Below, in pieces: positions 33,101 through 39,026 of a stretch of 50,851 nt of DNA. Positions within the stretch are counted from its first letter, which is position 1; each line of letters begins with the position of its first letter. Origin of the DNA: Oscillospiraceae bacterium (GTDB taxonomy: Bacteria; Bacillota; Clostridia; Oscillospirales; UBA929). The stretch covers positions 1-50,851 of the forward strand of contig JAIRUW010000054.1 of assembly GCA_031254195.1 (NCBI GenBank), read 5' to 3'. Made by a program: the position numbers and the translations under genes. The notes beneath the pieces are model-generated. The model did not search any database and was not told the DNA's origin. It worked only from the letters and a program-made list of their open reading frames with translations.

Positions 33101-36018
33101 CATAAATTCGTTATGGCGTTTCCACTGCCATCACTACCGCCGGTAGTCGGGTCTTGACCTGCCCAGTGGACACCGATGCCTCTATGATTGTAATCCAAGT
33201 CAAGCTCTTGGATAAAAGTCTTATTTATTGTATAATCCGTTTTATCGCTGGCACCGTTATAGCCGGTCGCATTCCCAATATTAAGCATATGCCAAGGGGT
33301 ACGGATATAGTAAGGCGCTGTCACAGAGCCCGGCTCAGGGGCTCCCGGCTCATCTGGATATATCCCTTTGGCAAACTGCGGATGTATCCAGCCATCTATT
33401 TCGTAAATCTCTCCGGTCCCTGAATATGGATAATGGCTATTGGTGGCATACCCATTTTGCACCGTAGAGGTGTACATGATTTTAATCGGGTCTATCTGCT
33501 TCGCCCAAGCATTGCTCTGTGCAGTTCGTCTGTAATAGTGCCTGGTCAACATTTCGAGCGGCAGCTTATACACTTCCGCTTCACCCAGCAAATCTATGTC
33601 AGGATGGCCCAGTATGCCCATGGCAAAAGGCGTATCCGCTTCAAAGCGCATAGGATTCGCCCCAATCCCACTCCAACCGGGACGGGTATCATTCTTGAAA
33701 AACAGGTATTGATCGGTTCCAAACGATAACTCTTCATCCAGTATAATCACATACCCAGCTTCCGTGACACTCCAGCCGTCAGCTCTCATTACAGCATTGG
33801 TTTTCAACGAACTAAAAGGTGCAGTTATTGATTCATCGCCAAGCCAACCCCATATTCCATATTCTTCCTGGCCGGAACCATTCTCATAAATCTCATAATA
33901 ATGGAAGTTGTAAATGGTCAACAACGGAGTTTCCAACTCCGCGATAGGCCAATCAGGATGTTCGGCAAGACTGCCCGCAGTATCCCACTGTTGCACAAAG
34001 TGGTATGGATATATCGGATTATTACGGTCTAAAACATCTTCTTTCTCAAGGTCAGGATTCTTTATCCAACTTCCAGTAAATCTATCCGCATCATACATCG
34101 CCCAAGTATCCATAGGCTCACCGGGTTCATTGGGGTCTTTGGGGTCTTGGTTATAGCCCTCCCGACCTACCGGCACATCTACCGGCCTTATTATTGGGTT
34201 GCCAGATAGGTAACGGGCATTGGTCGTGACTGTTCCGCTTCCCACGATGGGATGAATATTACCAGTAGCATCCATAGGCGCAAGCGCAAGGAACAGTACA
34301 TTCTCAATAGTCCCACTGCCACTACCGACAATCCCGCCGACATTAGTAGCCGCTTCATCAATATGCACAAACGCCCGCGGCGAGATAAAGGTTGCATTCT
34401 CGATACTGCTACCACTGTTCATAGTACCCACGATGCCGCCGGCACTATCTGTACTGGCGGTCCCTGTGCTGCGGATAATGTGATCATCATTAACGCTATC
34501 ATCATATTTTACATATATATTGCGAAGAGTACCCTCAAGTACACCAGCAACGCTACCGACGTTGGTGGTACCAGTGACGCTCGGATTCACTACGGTAATT
34601 CCTTCGGCTTTCCCCGTCCCCAGCAGCTCGCCGCACAATGCACCGGCGTTGGCGCCGCCTTGGATGGTCGGGTTCTCAAGCGTCAGGTTCCTTACTGTTC
34701 CAGTAACTTCACTAAACAATCCCGCGTCGTCGTCTACGTCAACTCTTAGATTGATAATAGATTTATTCTGCCCGTTAAATGTTCCTCCAAATGTGGGAAT
34801 AGGATCAAAATTGAAAACTCTCGAAGCTGAACCAGCAATATTAAGCCCAATGTCGTCCGTTAAGCTAAAATTACCAGTCGTCGCCTTACGGATATTAAAC
34901 AGGTGCCGCGCGGATTTGATTCGATAGTTGTCATTGTAATCATACGTGTATGTGTGGAAATAGGGGTGCTTTGGATAAGAACGCTCCGACTTTACGCTGT
35001 TGTCGTTGTTTATTAGCTGTGCCGTAATATTTGAATTTTTTTCAATGATAAAGAAGTCCTTGAAATAGCCTTTATAGCCAGTGCCCGTCGTATCATCGAG
35101 GACTTGATCGAGAATGAGTATGAACCAAAGCAAACCATCAGCATCAGTTCCATTACTATATAGAATATTTGATGACAGCGGGGGATTATTCGGTGTAAAT
35201 TTATAGGATGTTATATTGGAATCAGAAAATGACACCTCAAACTCATGCTCTTCCCATATTTTATGAATATGCAGACTTGCATACAGCGTATTTTCATTAT
35301 CATCCCCTGGTAGCTTAATATCACTACTGGTATCATTCAAAAATATACGTACTTGACCATATGAATCTATCTCACCGGTATTACCCACCCCATAGAATCC
35401 CTGTCTGCGACGGGCGGCATCCTCCACATACCCATCCATGCCGCGGCCACCGAGGATATTATTCTCATCTCCTGAAGCAGCATTATATACAAACGAGTTT
35501 GCTAAATCCCCGTAAAAAACAGATAAAACGACTCCTGTCTTGACATTGTACTCAATCAAGATAGCGTCGTCGAGAATGTCTCTATTTACAATCGGGCTAA
35601 GCAATATTTCCATGATTTTGGGCATTGAAGCGCCTCTCGGTTTGCTTATGAAGTGGACATACTCCCTATTATCTTCATCTTCTTCACTCGGTAATGCAAT
35701 TTCACCCTCATTTTCGTATACCCGATTATGGCTTAATATATTATCTGATCTCTCTACATACTCATTACTACTATTCAAAGTATAGTATTCGGGAAGCTCC
35801 GCTTTCAATCTCCCCGTAATCCTTAGCTGTGTCAGCTGGTTCTGCGCGGATAAGTAGAGGGTGCGGGCTATGTTCATGCGGTTGGTCTGCCGTCCCGATT
35901 CGATAAATCCGAGGATCGAGGGTACGGCGATAGCCGCCAATATGGCTATGATGACAAGGACGACCGCCACCTCTACCAACGTAAAGCCAGCCCGGATACG
36001 GCTAAATTTCCTTTTCAT
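27124..36018 (-). CDS. Giant type IV prepilin-like adhesin with GLUG repeats, DUF11 and LPDAG sorting-like tail
   Basis: 2964 residues in one open frame. ATG 36018 follows GAGGAGGG by 6 bases. The leader MKRKFSRIRAG is cut before FTLVEVAVVLVIIAILAAIA, a perfect class III prepilin signal (Glu +5), leading into a pilin-like helix and small head (to about 180). Then come three GLUG-repeat beta-helix blocks (about 375-600, 910-1195, 1485-1950; repeats of the form 'NVGGIVGSNSGLI', 'NAGGVAGENGGTG'), each opened by a 'HL.NI......Y.Q..DID' lead-in and separated by two related YYEIY...YG-WG modules (about 708, 1308). A jelly-roll carbohydrate-binding-like domain starts at NGDFE (about 2110), a DUF11 domain at about 2480-2600, then two more beta domains. 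The tail is SLPDAGALIIGLPLAYVGKR followed by ELLKIRER, a sorting-signal-like motif with a short hydrophobic stretch. A sortase gene lies 0.3 kb upstream. Likely a pilus-tip or surface adhesin. Confidence 0.88.
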   Translation of the reverse strand: MKRKFSRIRAGFTLVEVAVVLVIIAILAAIAVPSILGFIESGRQTNRMNIARTLYLSAQNQLTQLRITGRLKAELPEYYTLNSSNEYVERSDNILSHNRVYENEGEIALPSEEDEDNREYVHFISKPRGASMPKIMEILLSPIVNRDILDDAILIEYNVKTGVVLSVFYGDLANSFVYNAASGDENNILGGRGMDGYVEDAARRRQGFYGVGNTGEIDSYGQVRIFLNDTSSDIKLPGDDNENTLYASLHIHKIWEEHEFEVSFSDSNITSYKFTPNNPPLSSNILYSNGTDADGLLWFILILDQVLDDTTGTGYKGYFKDFFIIEKNSNITAQLINNDNSVKSERSYPKHPYFHTYTYDYNDNYRIKSARHLFNIRKATTGNFSLTDDIGLNIAGSASRVFNFDPIPTFGGTFNGQNKSIINLRVDVDDDAGLFSEVTGTVRNLTLENPTIQGGANAGALCGELLGTGKAEGITVVNPSVTGTTNVGSVAGVLEGTLRNIYVKYDDSVNDDHIIRSTGTASTDSAGGIVGTMNSGSSIENATFISPRAFVHIDEAATNVGGIVGSGSGTIENVLFLALAPMDATGNIHPIVGSGTVTTNARYLSGNPIIRPVDVPVGREGYNQDPKDPNEPGEPMDTWAMYDADRFTGSWIKNPDLEKEDVLDRNNPIYPYHFVQQWDTAGSLAEHPDWPIAELETPLLTIYNFHYYEIYENGSGQEEYGIWGWLGDESITAPFSSLKTNAVMRADGWSVTEAGYVIILDEELSFGTDQYLFFKNDTRPGWSGIGANPMRFEADTPFAMGILGHPDIDLLGEAEVYKLPLEMLTRHYYRRTAQSNAWAKQIDPIKIMYTSTVQNGYATNSHYPYSGTGEIYEIDGWIHPQFAKGIYPDEPGAPEPGSVTAPYYIRTPWHMLNIGNATGYNGASDKTDYTINKTFIQELDLDYNHRGIGVHWAGQDPTTGGSDGSGNAITNLWGSVVTGDFGGTFKGNSLIHKNIEATINGGENNESGVRGHGLFSQNRGTIEGIILENSIFNAGMNYVGGIAGVNYGTITDCQVTAARIQGNSNVGGIVGSNSGLITRSFIAMQSGNTDIEAYNQVRGSSNVGGIAGSSSGIISVCYVDFTRVGREDNSSNHVGGIVGRMDGGTVSNVYYNYGDSNPQVEEFEVTIRGNQQNTGGLVGRIYGGTLSQAYTNAFFGFDQPTNSNVVAGTASQNVGADVFYLSGAEYNSWNDSVNAKNGIRRTVAEMRATEYNPEEDDPTMLYLLGDAWGEGSHASESPPEKYVYPRLEELEEPTWWPQPVSVMAFMYYEIYDVPNPKNYGRYYGFWGIGDDEDEPYDTLLYDAKVLEDGYIMKAVSSQDNNGGKYRIKDVYGVQIGGDGNTGKLGPLPEFGGEDYVVFNLNALTSNMGRGIEPIKIFVGQGNPEKADYFVGYINPLFAKAIWSVDQMDSYATKYAEDKPGLSRGDALRGYFSTYEHKIRSPRHLANIKTDASTMEGNYLQEIDIDFSKLNDYEFDSNGRHTGNGGYARRGYTPGSGNESAKFNTSTTAMNENRIDIRASVIPVTFTGTYTAASPYGYDGTFNASNPVVRAIKNIGANAGTNGSVTTGGGIFKEIGTVGTVQDLILKDNKITSSASTVGGLAGINNGTIKDVTSTNCVVEATNTTTGSAGGIAGTNKGTIDNVTVEEVRDEEDRPAFNVKAASAGGIAGENDGTGTIIDSTVDGIKVITDTGNAGGVAGENGGTGTIKDVLSINCIVEAPNTTTGSAGGIAGKNDATIENATVIENGEGEARVFNVKGVNAGGIAGENTGMITNATVDGIKVIGTGTGNAGGVAGSNTGTITNSTVNSVTVSSANRAGGLAGINSGAIRMSGVLYSKVTGAVIAGGIVGENTGGVAGESSGGTVEDVYFLSVDKPADVPVRATAPVPIGVAGGIVGKNGGTVKNVFYLAPAPERTPQGTTLASIYPIVGDGEPVETITTEDNVVFDTGFYLHGRNYSLDNGVKWFEYPEAPLYNIDRAINTRLSTDEKYVQNGGIGLYTKFFTIELLEYWYEVELSSQWRQLGDYPYPLINEMPIVWPVGDGPNRLDQLTRDDWATPLPVEGNVFIVPFVNGDFEDNFVDPNNKSNTYPVLNSNGSWNVNTGAHAAPNPLSPGMSAGVTGGTNDFWTYNHMNWIPGWSTRPVNRTDTRPWSGTTTQSGQGFNNPLWEYIEFQRPNASAGNRRTRTNYEGNLDGVYAELNADLPGTLYQVCDTLPGTEYYYSFYHASRAENAAQHMNFYLSSMSDRGNNLYWYLDENGNPIDGGRPTIIRPCSTNRGVSTGIPLTRNTIAYGNVEFYDPKTGGQRTAYLYDVWIGYLTGSSSPTGTGGYGITFWSTTNITAGAIGHSVLTINDLPASLRADAVNNVVGYWDVRWFTRANTGNTNFPLDGGRLSEWKQYYGYYKIPDGQIKTEFAFESGSLSDAREGNYLDGITFQSTAFLTINKNIVYKGTNETASYVKPSDVLTVVLTVTNHGEVRAGSIVVTDRLDPFNAYFNFVPNSVRVNGTSNAYTISGSTLTVRPTASLGRGQSLTVEFDIVIPQYTNDESGHQTGNLNYQYFIMNQAVVRHNDNAFGDYPGSLYGYRNRDKRSNASEVVTVNIDPVKLSKTVSKEILQKGESFDVTLTVEEALDKDTVNAKGQVSLLISTDFALENYPGEWAVSVVQIDGKTYHRVVISDVSLNSSTSKITLQYSLRYVGEGYGMASDSMAAEYSYMYLTEEKQFINIRLDFLPKTVVGIPAEPMYEDLELNVTALVPNMEVDYPGIVFPLVIDEYLRANALRDGGTPFTARIVLCDQNGNPIPGGSIMNNSFRAVLTSGVNQTLNFTPVPSGGNKENGFEYVKGEYTLYYYVLIADMNGEEIGLSSGIGTFTVRVAAGTSQPLPQSDPSSQSASLPDAGALIIGLPLAYVGKRELLKIRERSIHRAVR

Positions 36019-36101
36019 GATAACCCTCCTCAAACCAAAAGGCCGCACACTCCAAACACACATCATCGGAATAGCAGTCCGCACAACTATTCCACCTTAT
36101 T

Positions 36102-36130
36102 ATTATACGCCGTCGAAGCTGTAAAGTCAA
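36102..36130 (-). promoter_or_regulatory. Near-consensus promoter of the giant prepilin unit
   Basis: Minus strand TTGACT (36130-36125), a 17-base spacer and TATAAT (36107-36102). Leader of about 80 bases. One of the strongest promoters in the window. Confidence 0.85.
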
Positions 36131-36162
36131 CAACTAATTTATTCCGAGAACATTGCAATATT

Positions 36163-36233
36163 ATGTAGGGGCGATTATTAATCGCCCGCCAATACCCCGC
36201 AGAGCCGCGGGCGGCTGATAGCCGCCCCTACAT
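36163..36233. repeat. 71-bp MITE-like palindromic element
   Basis: Perfect 11-bp terminal inverted repeats ATGTAGGGGCG / CGCCCCTACAT enclose two inner hairpins (GCGATTATTAATCGC and GCGGGCGGCTGATAGCCGC). The type is a small non-coding intergenic repeat. It separates the sortase 3' end from the giant-gene promoter. Confidence 0.75.
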
Positions 36234-36264
36234 GGCTATCTCAAATCCTCCGCGTCTTTTCCCT

Positions 36265-36300
36265 ACCTTCTTTCGCAAAAGAAGGTGGCTCCGCAGAGCC
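36265..36300 (-). other. Paired hairpins after the sortase gene
   Basis: ACCTTCTTT/AAAGAAGGT (36265-36286) and GGCTC/GAGCC (36287-36300). In the sortase transcript they follow its stop by 13 bases; the downstream strand reads AGGGAAAAG, so no U-tract. Possible 3' stabiliser or part of another repeat family. Confidence 0.45.
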
Positions 36301-36312
36301 GGAAGATTTTCC

Positions 36313-38112
36313 TCACTCCGCGCCGTCTCCCCCTTCGCCGTCAGGCGAATCCTCCGGTCCGGGCTCTTCCGGTTCAACAGGCGGCTCGGGTTCCGGCTCC
36401 GGGTTTACAACAGGCTGCGCGGGCGGCTTAGGCAGAAGGCTCAAATCCACAGAGGCAAAGGTGAGTTTCCCGTTCTTCTCCGCGGCGGCCCTGATTTTGC
36501 CGCCCGATACCAAGCCGTAAAGGGTAACGCGGTCGGCGTCTCCTGTTAGAGACGCCTCAAACGGGTCGGAGCCTTCCCACGCGCCATATACCTTTTTGCT
36601 CGCCGTCTCATGCCAAAACAGCAGCAGCGAGCCGTCCACGGTATAGCAGCCCAGCGGGCGCGCGCCCGAACCGGCCGGGGCGGCCAGCAGCAGCTCCGGG
36701 TCCCCAACCGCCTTGCCGTCGTGCAGTTTGCGGCGGTAAATGTCCTCCCCGCCTTCACGCGGCACGGTGTAGAGCAGCCAGACGGTTTCATCGTCATACG
36801 TCAGCGCGGGGAACTTCGCGTCAACGCCCGGCGGCGTGATGACGCCCCTGGAATACAGAGCGCCCGACGACAGACGGTTGGTGAGCAGGGTGATCCCTTT
36901 TTGCTTGTTGAAATTGTCCACGGCGACGTAGACCATTTTCTTGTCCGGGTCGGGGTCGTAAACCGCCGCGATAAAGCTGTTATTGGCCACCCTGCCCGTA
37001 TAGCTGCTGTATACCCCCTGCACGATGGAGGTATTGCCCGAATACCAGTCGATGCCGCCGTCGCGCGGCTGGTAGAAATACATCCGGTTCGAGTTGGGGT
37101 GCAGTAAAACGGCCGTCCGGTTCGCTTCGATTTCCGACAGCTTCTTCTGGCTGGGGATGTTATACGGCTTTCTCTCCGGGTTTGTCTCGGCGGCAACCGA
37201 CGCAGGAATCTCCTCGCCGGGCCGGAGCAGACGCGCGTGTACGGCAAAGCGCATGTCCTCATACGTGTAGTCGCAGGTGGAGAGCGTCAGGATGCGGTCG
37301 TCCTCGTTGACGTCCACATCGGTGATAAACCAGCTCCGCGCTTTGATTTCGTCCAACATATCGGCAAACGCCGCCCGGCTTGGGTTTGGCTCGACATACC
37401 CCCAGTCCGGCTCGGTCACATACGCGGCGAATATGATCCAGACCGTCTCCCCGGTCAGGCCGTCTAAATATACGACCGGCGCCTTTTGAAAGGTTTCGGC
37501 TTGCTTATACCGCAAGAGCGGCGCGAACATATCCCCCGCCTTGATGTTGTGCCCGTACAGCACGCTGTTGCGGTCCATCAGCAGGCGGTCGTTCCAGCAG
37601 TTGAGGAAAACCGTTCCCACCGGCGAGATTTTGCCGTCAAAGGTGCGGTTGAGGTATATATCGTTGTCTGTGGTATAGACATAGGGCGTCTCGATGCCCA
37701 GCCCGGGGAGGCTCACCATGCCGCGGAAATCCGGGTTTCTGGCGAGGATGTCGGCAAAGACCTCCATCCCCTGTTTCTCCAGCTCCAACAAACGGCTGTA
37801 TTCCTTCCACCAGTCGCTTACCTCAACAGCGCCCTCCTGCGCGGATTCGCCGGGCGACGCCTCCGTTGGCGGCGCGGACGGCGACGATTCCGAAGGGGAA
37901 GCCTCCGCTCTCATCGAGTCGGATTTGGCATTGTTGAACGCATCGCGCAAATCGCTCTCAAGGCTCCTCTGCGCGAAAACCTGCCAATAATACTGCCCGA
38001 GATAGAGCGCCGCCCCGACCATCACGCACACGCACAGAGCCAAAGCCCCAAAAAGCATCAGCTTCTTCTTCCTCGGCAAGGGCTTTTTCTCCTCCATACG
38101 GTTACCGCTCAT
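36313..38112 (-). CDS. srtB: Class B sortase with large C-terminal extension
   Basis: 599 residues, over twice a normal class B sortase. ATG 38112 follows GGAGG by 8 bases. Cytoplasmic basic start, membrane helix (about 18-40), a Ser/Pro/Glu linker, then the sortase domain (about 85-300): NDIYLNRTFDGK, GTVFLNCWNDR, LYGHN with H188, LTLSTCDYTYED with C280, and R288 in MRFAVHARLL. The catalytic triad is complete. Residues about 310-560 form a further domain with repeated four-strand-like segments ('NRMYFYQPRDGGIDWYSGNT', 'KKMVYVAVDNF', 'ETVWLLYTVPREGGEDIYRR'), like a beta-propeller, and the end is a Pro/Glu/Asp-rich tail. Active outside the cell. Likely substrates: the LPDAG protein or the 38.2-kb surface protein; neither has a canonical SrtB motif. 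Confidence 0.9.
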   Translation of the reverse strand: MSGNRMEEKKPLPRKKKLMLFGALALCVCVMVGAALYLGQYYWQVFAQRSLESDLRDAFNNAKSDSMRAEASPSESSPSAPPTEASPGESAQEGAVEVSDWWKEYSRLLELEKQGMEVFADILARNPDFRGMVSLPGLGIETPYVYTTDNDIYLNRTFDGKISPVGTVFLNCWNDRLLMDRNSVLYGHNIKAGDMFAPLLRYKQAETFQKAPVVYLDGLTGETVWIIFAAYVTEPDWGYVEPNPSRAAFADMLDEIKARSWFITDVDVNEDDRILTLSTCDYTYEDMRFAVHARLLRPGEEIPASVAAETNPERKPYNIPSQKKLSEIEANRTAVLLHPNSNRMYFYQPRDGGIDWYSGNTSIVQGVYSSYTGRVANNSFIAAVYDPDPDKKMVYVAVDNFNKQKGITLLTNRLSSGALYSRGVITPPGVDAKFPALTYDDETVWLLYTVPREGGEDIYRRKLHDGKAVGDPELLLAAPAGSGARPLGCYTVDGSLLLFWHETASKKVYGAWEGSDPFEASLTGDADRVTLYGLVSGGKIRAAAEKNGKLTFASVDLSLLPKPPAQPVVNPEPEPEPPVEPEEPGPEDSPDGEGGDGAE

Positions 38113-38151
38113 AGCCAATCCCTCCAAAAGTCACCATAAAGTCCATAAGAC

Positions 38152-38181
38152 GCATAACAGGCCCTTTTGGGCCTGTTATGC
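38152..38181 (-). terminator. Perfect hairpin between the surface-protein gene and the sortase gene
   Basis: A 13-bp stem GCATAACAGGCCC / GGGCCTGTTATGC with a TTTT loop. On the minus strand it lies 10 bases after the upstream stop; the following bases are CGTCTTATGG, so the U-tract is poor and it may act as an attenuator that lets some transcripts reach the sortase. Confidence 0.6.
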
Positions 38182-38190
38182 AAGCAATCC

Positions 38191-38841
38191 TTACGCTTTT
38201 ACCTTGCGAACAACAAACACCGCGGCGCCGGCCGCGAGGGCGAAAGCAATGGCCGCGAGAGCGAGCATGGCGCTGTCGCCGGTCTTAGCGGCTCCGCCGC
38301 CGCCACCGCCGGAGCTGGCAGCCGGGGGATCGCCTTCGTAGATGATAATGCTGTCAATGAAGAAATCCTCTGTGGTGCCATCGGTTTGAATGCGGAGGTT
38401 TTTCTTGAAATCAAATCCATTTGCGGCGTCAAGTTTGAATGTCAAGGTCACATTCGCGCCGGTCTGCGCGTGATACTCGGTATAAGGGCCGCTGCCCATG
38501 CCGTACTTAAAGGTTGTGGAAGCGCCGTTAGCGGTGCGGACCTTCGCAACAGCCGTATAGACAGTGCCGGCGTTCAGGTTTCCGTCTGTTACGATGTCGA
38601 TGCAATCGTAGTCATTGGTTCTGTCGAAAAACTTAATCGAATTGCCTTCTTTGGCCCTGCTGCCGCCGCCGCAGTTCTTAATCCACGGAGCAGTATCGTT
38701 GCCTTTTCCGCCGTCGGTATAGGCTTCTATCTCAGCGGCTGATATTTGCCATACGATGTCGCCGCTGGCCGCAAAGGCTGGGGTTGCTAGCATAACGACG
38801 AAAATCGCCGCTACCGCGAAGGTAAGGAATGCTTTTTTCAT
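38191..38841 (-). CDS. Small secreted surface protein with C-terminal anchor (AAKTGD motif)
   Basis: 216 residues. Signal peptide MKKAFLTFAVAAIFVVMLAT then PAFAA. The body is a beta-sandwich, CBM-like domain ('GTVYTAVAKVRTANG', then 'TLTFKLDAANGFDFKKNLRI' and 'DFFIDSIIIYEGD'), the pattern of carbohydrate-binding or bacterial jelly-roll modules. A Gly-rich linker leads to AAKTGDSAMLALAAIAFALA, a hydrophobic span and RKVKA. This is the layout of a cell-wall sorting signal, with KTGD as in the (S/P)PxTG motifs of clostridial SrtB, except that the Pro is Ala. GGAGGA 7 bases before the ATG. Its own promoter. Possible substrate of the neighbouring sortase or simply a membrane-anchored protein. Confidence 0.75.
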   Translation of the reverse strand: MKKAFLTFAVAAIFVVMLATPAFAASGDIVWQISAAEIEAYTDGGKGNDTAPWIKNCGGGSRAKEGNSIKFFDRTNDYDCIDIVTDGNLNAGTVYTAVAKVRTANGASTTFKYGMGSGPYTEYHAQTGANVTLTFKLDAANGFDFKKNLRIQTDGTTEDFFIDSIIIYEGDPPAASSGGGGGGAAKTGDSAMLALAAIAFALAAGAAVFVVRKVKA

Positions 38842-38874
38842 GGTATTTCCTCCTAATATAGTATACTTAACGAT

Positions 38875-38903
38875 ACCATACCACAGCATATTGCATAAGT
38901 CAA
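38875..38903 (-). promoter_or_regulatory. Promoter of the small surface-protein gene
   Basis: Minus strand TTGACT (38903-38898), a 17-base spacer and TATGGT (38880-38875). Confidence 0.6.
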
Positions 38904-38969
38904 TAGCAATTCTCGGTTTGGTAACGGCAAAATCACGGTTTTGTAACGGCATCAGATCCGTATGGGCGA

Positions 38970-39008
38970 AGAAAAAACTGTTTCGCGTTAACGAAACAGT
39001 CTTTTTTC
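38970..39008 (-). terminator. Terminator of the SLH gene, T-runs on both sides
   Basis: Stem ACTGTTTCG / CGAAACAGT (38977-38985, 38992-39000) with T-runs on both sides. Minus strand reads hairpin then TTTTTTCTTCG, 20-odd bases after the SLH-protein stop. Confidence 0.8.
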
Positions 39009-39026
39009 GTTTGCCCTATGCCTATA

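Noticed and set aside
27124..36018. Frameshift or fusion of two genes in the giant ORF
   Set aside because: The frame is uninterrupted, the domain order is coherent, and no internal RBS plus signal peptide was seen.
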